A DNA stretch of 39,201 nt from Deltaproteobacteria bacterium (GCA_027317185.1 DAHVFB010000021.1:1-39201), one strand, 5' to 3'; shown: positions 1-7,987, numbered from the stretch's first letter. Program-made: numbers and translations. The notes: a model not told the origin generated them from the sequence alone.

Positions 1-929
1 CTATCCTTGAGGGGCGCTTTCCCAACCTCCATCTGATTATCCGGCCCACCGCCGTTCAGGGCGAGGGTGCCGCGGCTGCGATCGCGATGGCCATCGCCGA
101 TCTCAATCGCGACGGGCGGGCCGAGGTGATAATTGCCGGCCGCGGCGGCGGTTCGCTGGAGGATCTGTGGGCTTTTAACGAGGAAGCGGTTGCGCGCGCG
201 ATTTATACCTCCAAAGTTCCGGTGATCTCGGCGGTCGGTCACGAAATCGATTTCACTATCGCCGATTTCACCGCCGACTTGCGTGCGCCAACCCCCACCG
301 CCGCGGCCCAGATGGTGATCCCAATCAAGGCGGAACTGAAGCTGCATTTAAGTGAAATCAGCAACGCGCTCGACGGCGCAATGAAGTCGGTTATCGTTGC
401 GGAGCAGCGTAATCTGCGTCACTTCCATGTGCGGCTCAAAGATCCTCGTGGGATATTGCGTCAGGCCGGATCGCGGGTTGACGAAGCCGCCGCCGCGCTC
501 GAGGACACCATCAAGCGCAGTTTTGGCTCTGCGCGCGATCGAGTAGGCGGCCTCGGCGGGCGCTTACGCGGCCCGGGCGCGATGATTCGCGAATATCGCC
601 GCACCAGCGCGCGATTGACGCTCGATCTCGCCCGCGGTACCGGGATACGATCCCGGCGCGTTCGCGAAGGAGTCGAGAAACTATCGGCAGCGCTGGCTGA
701 TTGCGGCCGCGGCATACTCGAACAGGAGCGCAGGCGTTTGGCGACACTGGCTACCCGGCTGGACGTGCTCTCCCCGCTGCGATGCCTCGAACGCGGCTAT
801 GCCGTGGTGGTGAATCGCCGCAATGGTCAGGGCGTGAGCGACGCCGGCGCAGTCGAGATTGGCGACGAACTCGATATCCGGCTCAAGCGCGGACGGCTGC
901 GCGCCCGTGCTACGTTCAAGGAGGCCTGA
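1..929 (+). CDS. xseA: Exodeoxyribonuclease VII large subunit, C-terminal part (5' end outside window)
   Basis: This is the catalytic and C-terminal portion of the large subunit of exonuclease VII, which degrades single-stranded DNA in both directions in the cytoplasm. The reading frame is open from base 3, so the gene begins upstream and its N-terminal OB-fold is not visible; about 308 residues are present. The conserved stretch AGRGGGSLEDLWAFNEE, then VISAVGHEIDFTIADF and RAPTPTAAA, is the family's nuclease core. A long charged helical region follows, and then the conserved ending around LERGYAVV. Its stop lies 2 bases before the xseB start, with the xseB ribosome binding site inside the xseA 3' end, so the two subunits are translationally linked. 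Confidence 0.96.
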   Translation, partial: ILEGRFPNLHLIIRPTAVQGEGAAAAIAMAIADLNRDGRAEVIIAGRGGGSLEDLWAFNEEAVARAIYTSKVPVISAVGHEIDFTIADFTADLRAPTPTAAAQMVIPIKAELKLHLSEISNALDGAMKSVIVAEQRNLRHFHVRLKDPRGILRQAGSRVDEAAAALEDTIKRSFGSARDRVGGLGGRLRGPGAMIREYRRTSARLTLDLARGTGIRSRRVREGVEKLSAALADCGRGILEQERRRLATLATRLDVLSPLRCLERGYAVVVNRRNGQGVSDAGAVEIGDELDIRLKRGRLRARATFKEA

Positions 930-931
930 AG

Positions 932-1240
932 ATGGCGCCGGCAAAAGCCAAAAAGTTTGAAGAGGAGATGAACGATCTGGAACAGATCGTAAGCCGAATC
1001 GATTCCGGCGAACTCTCGCTCGAAGACTCGATCGAAGCCTTCGAGCGCGGCGTGGCGCTGGTTCGTTCGCTGAATCAAAAACTCGACGACATCGAGCGCA
1101 AGGTCGAGGTGCTGGTCAAGAGCGCTCAGGGCGACCTCAAGAGCGTGCCCTATGAGTCCCCCGCCGGAGAGTCAACTAATCAATCCGGCGAGGACTCGAG
1201 CATCAGCCATACCGATAAAGACGACGATATCCCGTTCTGA
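932..1240 (+). CDS. xseB: Exodeoxyribonuclease VII small subunit with SSB-like acidic tail
   Basis: This is the small helical subunit that binds XseA. The 102-residue protein has the family core FEEEMNDLEQIVSRIDSGEL with the following LEDSIEAFERGV helix at about residues 9-45. The ATG at 932 is chosen because AAGGAGG lies at 918-924, 7 bases upstream. A longer in-frame reading from 701 would run through xseA and is not credible. The core is followed by a polar, probably disordered linker of about 35 residues that ends in DKDDDIPF. The last six residues are identical to the C-terminal tip of E. coli SSB (DDDIPF), which many genome-maintenance proteins bind. Whether the tail works the same way here is inference. 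Confidence 0.95.
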   Translation: MAPAKAKKFEEEMNDLEQIVSRIDSGELSLEDSIEAFERGVALVRSLNQKLDDIERKVEVLVKSAQGDLKSVPYESPAGESTNQSGEDSSISHTDKDDDIPF

Positions 1241-1276
1241 TCGGCCGCGCCTCGAAGCCGGCGCCCTCGGGCTGCT

Positions 1277-1690
1277 TCAGTGCACGTCGACCTGGCTCCC
1301 GTCTGAATTCTGCTTGACGTAGCCCTGCGGGCCGTTGGTGGTCACCGCCAGGTAAGACAGCCTTCCGCGTCCGGTGTTGCGAATGCCATGGAGAACAGTC
1401 CGTGGAACGATCAGGCAATCGCCGGTCTTCACAGCGGCCTGACCACCGTCGCCGCGCAACAATTGCCCCTCGCCTTCCAGAATCATCATGGTATGAGCGT
1501 TCGTCGGATGAACGTGGATCGCGTTCTCCTGCCCCGGCTCCAGATTCCACACCACCAGGGTCTGATCCTCGTCTTCATATACGATCGTCACCGCCGCCTC
1601 TTCTTTTGCGAATTGGCGAAAGCGCGCAAGATCGTGAACCCCCTGTCCGATCGTCGCAGGCGTCATCTTTTTCGTGAAATCCGCTGGCAT
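1277..1690 (-). CDS. Cupin-domain protein
   Basis: A single-domain cupin of 137 residues. The first cupin motif is visible as the HVHPTNAHTMMILEGEGQ stretch (three His around residues 58-65) and the second as GDCLIVPRTVLHGIRN, giving a set of His residues suitable for a divalent metal. The start at 1690 is supported by GGAGGAG just upstream on the minus strand; a longer open frame reaching 1882 has no comparable site. Single-domain cupins include oxygenases, isomerases and sugar-binding proteins, so the substrate cannot be told. It is convergent with xseB and divergent from the dioxygenase-like gene downstream. Confidence 0.85.
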   Translation of the reverse strand: MPADFTKKMTPATIGQGVHDLARFRQFAKEEAAVTIVYEDEDQTLVVWNLEPGQENAIHVHPTNAHTMMILEGEGQLLRGDGGQAAVKTGDCLIVPRTVLHGIRNTGRGRLSYLAVTTNGPQGYVKQNSDGSQVDVH

Positions 1691-2068
1691 AAGTAACTCC
1701 TCCCTGAAGTGATTCAGTCGAACATAGCCGTGGGCCCATTTAGAACAGCTTTTCCACCAACTGCCACGGGTTCCGGGCGGTGATCGACCCACACTAAAGC
1801 ATAAAGCGCAGCCACCGCGGTAATGGCCGAGGCATCGAAACCGGGCTGCAACCGCCCAAATTACTCGCAATACGCGGCCCATGTGTCCGAACTGCTCGAT
1901 TAATGGTGCTCAAGCGATGGACTTTATCTCCAACTTTGCTAACTCTGTGCGCAATGCCAGCGATGGGACGATCGGGGGATGCGGCCTCGAACGGACGGCG
2001 ATTGGGGTTCCGAGATCAGCTTTAACCGAGGCGGCGAACCAGGGCGCTGTGCAAGGAGCGAAAAAGCA
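1691..2068. other. Intergenic region between divergent cupin and dioxygenase-like genes
   Basis: These 378 bases separate two divergent genes and should hold promoters for both. The ribosome binding sites at each edge are clear: GGAGGAG for the cupin and AAGGAG at 2053-2058 for the gene at 2069. I found no strong -35/-10 pair, no RNA gene and no convincing small gene. An open frame at 1881-2096 lacks recognisable features. Confidence 0.5.
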
Positions 2069-3130
2069 ATGGCTGAGATTCTGGGACTCACGTTAACGGA
2101 CTTTCCTTTCATCCGCATGAAACCGCGCTACATGCCATGGGTTTTGCAGGCAAACCTGGCTGCGGGATGGAAAACCCGGCCGCATCTGTGCGATTCGCGG
2201 AACTGGCCGGAGCCGATGCGCCAAGCCTGGGGGAGCGATCAGGATCAGGGTTTCACGGCTGGGAAAATCGCCCAGCAACATCAGATCGAGCAGTTCAAAC
2301 TGCTCAAGCGCGAACTGGATCAGTTCCAGCCCGATCTGATTGTCCTCCTGTATCGTGACAGCGCGGAAACCTTCGCTGGCCCCGAGCGGCCTAAATTCTG
2401 GATTTCCGCCCACGAGCAGGTGCGCGCGCAGCTTTACTGCCTATGGGGATTTTTTCGCGGAAACTATTTCGAGGACGATCCGGACCGCTTCGACCTCCTC
2501 ACTGGCCATCGGCCAGCCGCGATGCATCTGGCCGGCGACTTGAAGCAGGCCGGCCTTGAGTGCCGCGTGGTCGACGAGCCGATTCACGCCAATGGACTGG
2601 GACACAATGCACTCGCGAGCGCCGTTCATCTCGACTGGGATCAGCGCAAGTTCGCCACCCCGATCGTTCCGATCGGGATTGATCCCTTTCGCTTCGGCAG
2701 GGAGCGCAACAACGAAGGTCTCTCGCCGTGGGACAAAAACAATCCGAATCCGCCACTGACGCCGGCGGAAGCTTTTCAACTTGGCCGCCAGATCGCCAAA
2801 AGCTTCCGGCGCAGCCGCTGGCGCGTGGCGCTCGCGGCCGGGGTTGACTGGTCGCATGCCAACGACAGCGCCTGGGACAACGAACGCACACATCCCGCGG
2901 TAGAAGCGGATCGGGTGAGATTCGATCAATGGCGCAACGGCCACTTTGATTCATGGGGCGAAAGCTGGAGCTTCGAAGAGATGGAGCAACACGCCCAATG
3001 GGAATTGCTGGTCACGATCGTGCTCGCGGGCGCGATGACGGAAATCAAAGCACCGGTGAAGTACGCTGATTTCTGTCCGACCTGGGTGTGCAATGATAAC
3101 TTTGTAACCACAATCTTCGAGGCTCGTTAG
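2069..3130 (+). CDS. LigB-superfamily (class III extradiol dioxygenase) homologue with altered metal site
   Basis: A 353-residue protein that resembles the catalytic-subunit fold of class III extradiol ring-cleavage dioxygenases (LigB/DODA type). Support comes from the N-terminus MAEILGLTLTDFPFIR, the FQPDLIVLLYRDS strand, GHNALASAV in the middle, and the C-terminal WELLVTIVLAGAM helix. In active LigB proteins iron is held by a His near residue 12, a second His after the PD strand, and a Glu in the late helix. Here the first two positions read Asp11 and Ser98, while the Glu (about residue 312) is kept. The protein may therefore be non-catalytic or use different chemistry. The ATG at 2069 has AAGGAG 10 bases upstream. 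It lies 4 bases before an SDR gene and near a Rieske oxygenase, so a shared catabolic pathway is likely. The family assignment is by eye. Confidence 0.6.
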   Translation: MAEILGLTLTDFPFIRMKPRYMPWVLQANLAAGWKTRPHLCDSRNWPEPMRQAWGSDQDQGFTAGKIAQQHQIEQFKLLKRELDQFQPDLIVLLYRDSAETFAGPERPKFWISAHEQVRAQLYCLWGFFRGNYFEDDPDRFDLLTGHRPAAMHLAGDLKQAGLECRVVDEPIHANGLGHNALASAVHLDWDQRKFATPIVPIGIDPFRFGRERNNEGLSPWDKNNPNPPLTPAEAFQLGRQIAKSFRRSRWRVALAAGVDWSHANDSAWDNERTHPAVEADRVRFDQWRNGHFDSWGESWSFEEMEQHAQWELLVTIVLAGAMTEIKAPVKYADFCPTWVCNDNFVTTIFEAR

Positions 3131-3134
3131 AAGT

Positions 3135-4085
3135 ATGGCCGCAACAGAAAACGGTTACGCCCGGCTCGACGGTAAGGTCGCGATCGTGTTCGGCGTCAGC
3201 CCCAACATTGGCGGCACCTGCGCTCATTTTCTCGCCCGTCAGGGAGCGCGACTGGCACTTTGCGACGTGCGGCGCGAGGCCGCCGAGGAAGCGGCAGAGT
3301 TTTTCCGCGGCCGCGGCTTCGAGGCGATCGTCCTAGTGGGAGATTCCTCGGATGAAGCCACCGCCGCCGGACTGGTGGCGCAGGCGGTAAAGCATTACGG
3401 TAAGATTGATATCATGCTCAACCTGGTCGGCAATCAGTATCGGGACGAGGTGCTGGATTTCAACCTGCACGACTGGGAGCGGCAGCTAAAGGGCTATCTC
3501 ACCGGCGGGATGCTCACCACCAAGCATGTCGCCCGCTCGATGCAGGAGCATGGCGTCGAAGGCTCGATTATCCACATTATTTCCGACGCCGGACATCAGG
3601 GTGAACCTGGCAACGCGGGCTACAGCGCCGCCAAGGGCGGACTTTTGAACTATGCCCGCGCCGCTGCGATGGAACTGGCGCGCTATCGAATCCGAGTTAA
3701 CACCGTAAGCCCGACCTTCGTCGATCATCTGCTGTGGACCTATCCCCTCGAATGGCTGAACCCGCGGATTCATGGACCTTCCAATTTATCGGCCGACGAT
3801 TTCATCCAGGGGATACCGCTGGGACGCTTCTGCACCGCGACCGATATCGCCAACGCGGTGGTATTCCTCGCCTCCGATGCGTCCGCGTTCCTGACCGGGG
3901 TCGATATCCCGCTCGACGGCGGAGCGCGCACCAAGTACTGGCCGTGGTCGCCCGGCAAATGGAGCGGAGTGAACACCGATCAATATGTAGCTCAGATGAA
4001 GGTGCGCAAGTACGGCGTGCCGGTGGATGAGTTGAAGAAAGAATTGAAAGATGACGGTTCGACCGGGGGCAAGCGAACCAATTAG
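3135..4085 (+). CDS. Short-chain dehydrogenase/reductase (SDR)
   Basis: A classical SDR of 316 residues, an NAD(P)-dependent oxidoreductase with a Rossmann fold. The cofactor loop is the variant GVSPNIGG at about residues 20-27 instead of TGxxxGIG. The structural motif is NLVGN (96-100), and the catalytic residues are Ser150, Tyr163 and Lys167 (YSAAKGG). The late segment VDIPLDGG is the usual family end, but here it is followed by an extra tail of about 50 residues (KYWPWSPGKWSGVNTDQY onward) that is longer than in typical members. It begins 4 bases after the LigB-like gene and precedes a Rieske oxygenase. A role as a diol or alcohol dehydrogenase in the same pathway is inference; the substrate is unknown. 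Confidence 0.85.
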   Translation: MAATENGYARLDGKVAIVFGVSPNIGGTCAHFLARQGARLALCDVRREAAEEAAEFFRGRGFEAIVLVGDSSDEATAAGLVAQAVKHYGKIDIMLNLVGNQYRDEVLDFNLHDWERQLKGYLTGGMLTTKHVARSMQEHGVEGSIIHIISDAGHQGEPGNAGYSAAKGGLLNYARAAAMELARYRIRVNTVSPTFVDHLLWTYPLEWLNPRIHGPSNLSADDFIQGIPLGRFCTATDIANAVVFLASDASAFLTGVDIPLDGGARTKYWPWSPGKWSGVNTDQYVAQMKVRKYGVPVDELKKELKDDGSTGGKRTN

Positions 4086-4108
4086 GGAGGCTTTGCACAA
4101 GGCCCATC

Positions 4109-4174
4109 CTGTCATTCTGAGCGCAGCGAAGAATCCCGGTTTTCCACTGCGCCGACTTTAGTTCAGAATGACGA
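4109..4174. repeat. REP-like element with perfect inverted ends
   Basis: GTCATTCTGA at 4111-4120 and TCAGAATGAC at 4163-4172 form a perfect 10-base inverted repeat in the gap between the SDR and Rieske genes. Just inside the left arm lies CTGAGCGCAGCGAAGAAT (4117-4134). The same 18 bases occur in reverse at 21482-21499, upstream of the serine hydrolase. This looks like a dispersed intergenic palindromic repeat rather than a terminator, since no T run follows. Confidence 0.65.
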
Positions 4175-4252
4175 CCTGACTGGTGCCGAGCTTTCCTGGG
4201 GCGTGAGGCGCCCGGCTCGATTTGGAATCTGTGGCGAACAGGAGAAATCGTC

Positions 4253-5455
4253 GTGAGCGCAATCGAGAACACCCCCAGCGAAGCTCCTCGCAGTTACGAT
4301 GACGCCGCGCCCGTGATGGGCTTTCGTGAATACTGGTATCCGGCCTGCCTATCGCGCGAAATCAGCGATCGGCCGCATGCGATGACGATCATGGATGAAC
4401 CGATCGTCTTCATGCGGCGCAAAGGCACGGTCTATGCCTTGGCCGATGAATGCCCCCATCGCGGCACACGGCTGTCGCTCGGGAGTTGCCAATTCCCCGG
4501 TAGCAATACGATCACCTGCGTCTATCATGGTTGGACCTACGACGTCACCAACGGCAGATGCGTCGCGGCGGTCACCGATGGCCCGAACAGCAACGTCGTG
4601 AATAAAGTATCGGTGCGCACCTATCCGGTTACCGATTGTCAGGGGATCGTCTGGATCTGGATGGGTAAGCAGGCGGCGGTGGCGCCGGAAGTGGACATTC
4701 CGGAATATCTGCGGCAGGCAACAGTCATCAAAGTGGTGCGGCGCCATGCTTACGGCAACTGGCGCTGGCATGTCGAAAATCCGGGGCTCGGTCATGCCCT
4801 GATGCTCCATCGCAGTTCCATGTACATGCGGGTGCGCAATTATCCTGGTATCGCAACGGGAATCGAAGCAAAGCTCGAGGACGGCGACTGCGGCCCATGG
4901 CTTTGCGAATATTGCAGCGCGGTGCAAATGTCAGCCGAATACCCGGGCCTCGGAACCTGGCCGCCGCCGGGATCGGCCTGGAGCCTGGTGCGCGAAAATA
5001 TGTCGCCAATGTTTGGGATTGCAGCCAAGGTTTCGTTGCGGCTACCCGGAATCACCCGCGTTACGCATTTTCCAATCAATGGCGCGTTGTACTACGAATG
5101 GTTTGTCCACACCGACGCTGAACACTACATCTACTTTCAAATCGCCTGCGGATATCCGAAAACCGCGATGGAGCGGGCTTCCTTTAATTTGCGTTATAAT
5201 TTGTGGGGACGTCCTGCAGGCATGGTTCGTTTCAACAGCCAGGACCTCACGATGGTGGCTAATTCCCAGGATTTCGCGAAACGCCGTGGCGGATGGAATG
5301 CGCCCACGCGGCTGTACGGGCCCGACCGCATGCAGATCGCATGGCGCGACTACGCGCTGCGTTACGCCCGCGATTTCGCAAACCGGCCAGGCGCAATTCA
5401 GACCGCGCGCGATCCGGAGAAAATCGACGATCGGGTGCAGGCCGCCGGTTCTTAG
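4253..5455 (+). CDS. Rieske non-heme iron oxygenase, alpha-subunit type
   Basis: A 400-residue oxygenase-like protein with an N-terminal Rieske [2Fe-2S] domain: Cys67-Pro-His69 (CPHRG) and Cys89-x2-His92 (CVYHGW), the full ligand set. The catalytic domain starts around residue 160. NWRWHVENPGLGHALMLH supplies the His181-x4-His186 pair for mononuclear iron. The Asp that normally sits three residues before the first His, and links the Rieske cluster of one subunit to the iron of the next, is not at its usual place (Gly178), and the segment seems one residue short. Such enzymes hydroxylate or demethylate aromatics and other ring compounds and need a reductase, which is not nearby. The GTG at 4253 follows GGAG at 4241-4244. 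The C-terminus abuts the hydrolase remnant. Confidence 0.85.
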   Translation: MSAIENTPSEAPRSYDDAAPVMGFREYWYPACLSREISDRPHAMTIMDEPIVFMRRKGTVYALADECPHRGTRLSLGSCQFPGSNTITCVYHGWTYDVTNGRCVAAVTDGPNSNVVNKVSVRTYPVTDCQGIVWIWMGKQAAVAPEVDIPEYLRQATVIKVVRRHAYGNWRWHVENPGLGHALMLHRSSMYMRVRNYPGIATGIEAKLEDGDCGPWLCEYCSAVQMSAEYPGLGTWPPPGSAWSLVRENMSPMFGIAAKVSLRLPGITRVTHFPINGALYYEWFVHTDAEHYIYFQIACGYPKTAMERASFNLRYNLWGRPAGMVRFNSQDLTMVANSQDFAKRRGGWNAPTRLYGPDRMQIAWRDYALRYARDFANRPGAIQTARDPEKIDDRVQAAGS

Positions 5456-5459
5456 CGGC

Positions 5460-5564
5460 ACGGCAAAGAACGCCCGGCTGGTTGAAGTGCCCGGCGTGGG
5501 GCATCTGCCTTCGCTGGTCGAACCTGAAGCACTAGCCGCTTTGCGCCTATTTTTCGATCTATAG
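5460..5564 (+). pseudogene. Remnant of an alpha/beta hydrolase (C-terminal fragment only)
   Basis: Directly after the Rieske stop, in another frame, the DNA encodes NARLVEVPGVGHLPSLVEPE and then ALAALRLFFDL with its own stop (TAG, 5562-5564). This matches the last 31 residues of the intact hydrolase at 38325-39179 at 25 of 31 positions, including the catalytic His of GVGH. No hydrolase nucleophile region precedes it and there is no start site, so it is the tail of a lost gene. A deletion that joined it to the Rieske gene would explain the arrangement. Confidence 0.8.
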
Positions 5565-5647
5565 GACTACGGTTAACCTCTGTCATTACAACGGCGAGCC
5601 TATAATTAAACCGGCCCCGGCGCTGTGTAACTCGAAGTCTCGCAACC

Positions 5648-6052
5648 CTACAAGCCGAGTATCGCCGCGCCCGCACGAGCTATTTGCGCGTCCTGCGGCG
5701 ATTGAACACCCGAAACTCCGATCGCGCCGACGCACTCGGTCTGATTCATCAGCGGAATTCCGCCTTCGATCGGCGTCACCCCGGGCAGAGACAGCACGCC
5801 AAATCGTCCGCCTTTAAGCATCTCTTCGAAATTCAGCGTGGGGCGTTTGAAGAGCGCAGCGGTGCGAGCCTTTTCAGTCGCAACAGTGGCGGTCGGTTTC
5901 GCCGCACCGTCCATCCGCTCCAGATAGATCAGATGGCCGCCGTCATCGACGATCGCGATCGTAACGTTCCACTCGTTCTTACGTGCTTCCACGAGCGCCG
6001 CCGCCGCCATCCGTTTCGCGTCGTCGATCGTCAGAGCCTGTTTGGTAATCAT
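5648..6052 (-). CDS. GlcG/HbpS-family (DUF336) protein
   Basis: A 134-residue single-domain protein of the GlcG/HbpS family. Visible family signatures are the N-terminal LTIDDAKRMAAAALVEARK helix, VTIAIVDDGGHLIYLERMDGA, the region EKARTAALFKRPT, and the Gly-rich GIPLMNQTECVGAIGVSG strand pair. Members bind haem or small organic ligands or are found next to oxidases and diol dehydratases; their biochemical role is often unknown. The start at 6052 has GGAGG about 10 bases upstream on the minus strand. Its neighbours are the Rieske/hydrolase remnant and nadB (divergent). Function here is unassigned. Confidence 0.85.
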   Translation of the reverse strand: MITKQALTIDDAKRMAAAALVEARKNEWNVTIAIVDDGGHLIYLERMDGAAKPTATVATEKARTAALFKRPTLNFEEMLKGGRFGVLSLPGVTPIEGGIPLMNQTECVGAIGVSGVQSPQDAQIARAGAAILGL

Positions 6053-6360
6053 CGCTTATAATCCTCCGAATTCGATTCATTCCGGAAACTTGCCACGGCG
6101 CGAAGCTTAAACGCCGGCCCATTGGAGCGCGGCGCCGCCGCTGAAAACTTTGTATTCGAGACCTACGCCAAAGTCACCCCGCCGAGCGATCGCGTGGACG
6201 ATCGCCGCACCCGCAGGCGGCGCGAGAGAAAGTCGAGCCCGCCACGCGGCCCAGCGCCCTTCGATCATGAAGCTGCATCCATGAAGCTGCGTTAAGCCAT
6301 GCTGTATAATATTATCGATAGTTACCTTTGACCGTTTTGAGCATCATTGAGAAAAAGCGG
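6053..6360. other. Divergent intergenic region upstream of nadB
   Basis: This gap carries the GlcG-family ribosome binding site at its left edge and the presumed nadB promoter at its right. Between them lies an open stretch in one frame (6122-6295, TTG to TAA) with Arg-rich, non-conserved content. I do not regard it as a gene; it could be a decayed coding fragment. Confidence 0.4.
6266..6310 (+). promoter_or_regulatory. Possible nadB promoter with tandem 11-base direct repeat
   Basis: TATAAT at 6305-6310 is a perfect -10 hexamer. CATGAAGCTGC occurs at 6266-6276 and again at 6280-6290, a 14-base period. The expected -35 position (about 6282-6287) falls inside the second copy, and no good -35 hexamer is present there. 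This would suit a promoter controlled by a protein bound to the repeats. It is inferred from position only. Confidence 0.35.
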
Positions 6361-7965
6361 ATGGCTAACGACAGTTCAGACCTGCACAGCGATTTTCTGG
6401 TGATCGGCGGCGGTATCGCCGGACTGATGTTCGCGCTCAAAGCATCCGCGGCCGGAAGCGTCACGGTGCTGACCAAAGCGGAGAGCGCCGAGGCGAACAC
6501 CAACTACGCGCAAGGCGGCATCGCGAGCGTCTGGAGCGTCGATGATTCCTTTGACTCGCACGTGAACGACACCTTGATTGCCGGAGCTGGACTATGCGAT
6601 CGAACGGCGGTCGAAACGATCGTTCGTGACGGTCCCGCGGTGGTGCGCGACCTGATCGAGTTGGGCACCGAGTTTACGCGCGTCAGCGAACATGGCGAAC
6701 AGGAATACGATCTCGGCCAGGAGGGCGGCCACAGTCATCGGCGGGTGCTGCATGCGCACGATTTCACCGGGCGCGAAATCATGCGCGCGCTGGGCGGCGA
6801 GGCGGCGCGGCGGTCGAACATCCGAGTGATCGAGAACCACGTCGCGGTCAACCTGCTTATCCAACCGGACCCGCGTGGCGGCCGCGGTACTTGTTGGGGC
6901 GCGTACGCGCTGAACAAGGCGGCGGCCAAAGTCAGTAGATTCACCGCCGGAGCCACCATGCTCGCGACCGGTGGGGCGGGAAAGGTTTATCTCTACACCA
7001 CCAATCCCGATATCGCTTCGGGCGACGGCTTGGCGATGGCGTACCGAGCCGGAGCGCCGGTCGCCAACCTCGAATTTTTTCAATTCCATCCCACCTGCCT
7101 CTATCATCCTGCCGCCAAGTCTTTTCTTATTTCGGAGGCTTTGCGTGGCGAGGGTGCGATCCTGACCATCCCAGATGGAACTCCGTTCATGAAGCGCTAT
7201 CATCCCGACGGCGAGCTTGCCCCGCGCGATATAGTGGCGCGCGCGATCGATGCCGAAATGAAGCGCCTGGGTCTCGATTGCGTGTACCTCGATATCAGCC
7301 ATCGCGATTCTGATTTCGTTCGCCGCCGTTTTCCCAACATTTACGAGCGCTGTCTGAGCTTCGGCCTGGATCTCACGAAACAACCGATTCCGGTAGTGCC
7401 GGCGGCGCATTATATGTGCGGCGGAGTGGTGACCGATCTGAGGGGCCGCACCTCGATCAAGCGCCTTTACGCGGCCGGAGAAGTGGCCATGACGGGGCTT
7501 CACGGCGCCAACCGCCTTGCCTCGAACTCGCTGCTGGAAGCCGCGGTAATGGGCCGCCGGGCTGCCGCCGACGCTGTGTCCGCGATCGAGAATCGCACGC
7601 CGCCGCCGGAATTTCGCGACTGGGACGCGGGTTCGGCGGTCAGAAGCGAGGAGCGCGTGCTGATTTCACAGGCATGGGATGAAATTCGCCGTCTGATGTG
7701 GAACTACGTCGGGATCATCCGCAGCGATCTACGCCTGCAACGGGCGGCCCGCAGAATCAACCTTCTGAAGGAAGAGATTGACAGTTACTACTGGGCGCAT
7801 TTTATCGATTCGGATCTTATCGAGCTGCGCAACTTGATTACGGTGGCCGAGCTGATCGTGCGCTGCGCGTCGATGCGCAAGGAATCCCGGGGCCTGCATT
7901 ACACACTCGACTACCCGGATCGCGATGATGTTCAAACGCCGCGTGACACGCTGATCGAAGGTTGA
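6361..7965 (+). CDS. nadB: L-aspartate oxidase
   Basis: FAD enzyme that oxidises L-aspartate to iminoaspartate, the first step of quinolinate and NAD synthesis, in the cytoplasm. From the ATG at 6361 it is 534 residues, the normal length. FAD-binding DFLVIGGGIAGL is at residues 11-22, followed by the family signature NTNYAQGGIA (46-55), HDFTGREI, the substrate-site FFQFHPTCLY, and GLHGANRLASNSLLEA near the cofactor. A TTG in the same frame at 6328 would add 11 residues (MTVLSIIEKKR), but the family usually begins close to the FAD loop, so ATG is preferred. nadA follows 81 bases later on the same strand; nadC is not in the window. Confidence 0.96.
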   Translation: MANDSSDLHSDFLVIGGGIAGLMFALKASAAGSVTVLTKAESAEANTNYAQGGIASVWSVDDSFDSHVNDTLIAGAGLCDRTAVETIVRDGPAVVRDLIELGTEFTRVSEHGEQEYDLGQEGGHSHRRVLHAHDFTGREIMRALGGEAARRSNIRVIENHVAVNLLIQPDPRGGRGTCWGAYALNKAAAKVSRFTAGATMLATGGAGKVYLYTTNPDIASGDGLAMAYRAGAPVANLEFFQFHPTCLYHPAAKSFLISEALRGEGAILTIPDGTPFMKRYHPDGELAPRDIVARAIDAEMKRLGLDCVYLDISHRDSDFVRRRFPNIYERCLSFGLDLTKQPIPVVPAAHYMCGGVVTDLRGRTSIKRLYAAGEVAMTGLHGANRLASNSLLEAAVMGRRAAADAVSAIENRTPPPEFRDWDAGSAVRSEERVLISQAWDEIRRLMWNYVGIIRSDLRLQRAARRINLLKEEIDSYYWAHFIDSDLIELRNLITVAELIVRCASMRKESRGLHYTLDYPDRDDVQTPRDTLIEG

Positions 7966-7987
7966 GTTTCGGGCTATACCCGCAAAG

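Noticed and set aside
1881-2096. A 71-residue open frame before the LigB-like gene
   Set aside because: No ribosome binding site or domain is evident, and it overlaps the well-supported start at 2069.
5013-5459. The upstream part of the frame that contains the hydrolase remnant
   Set aside because: It is the shifted frame of the Rieske gene and shows no hydrolase similarity before about 5460, so the remnant was not extended into it.
6592-7503. A 303-residue open frame antisense to nadB
   Set aside because: The composition is His/Arg/Gly-rich without motifs, and the opposite strand encodes an unambiguous L-aspartate oxidase.
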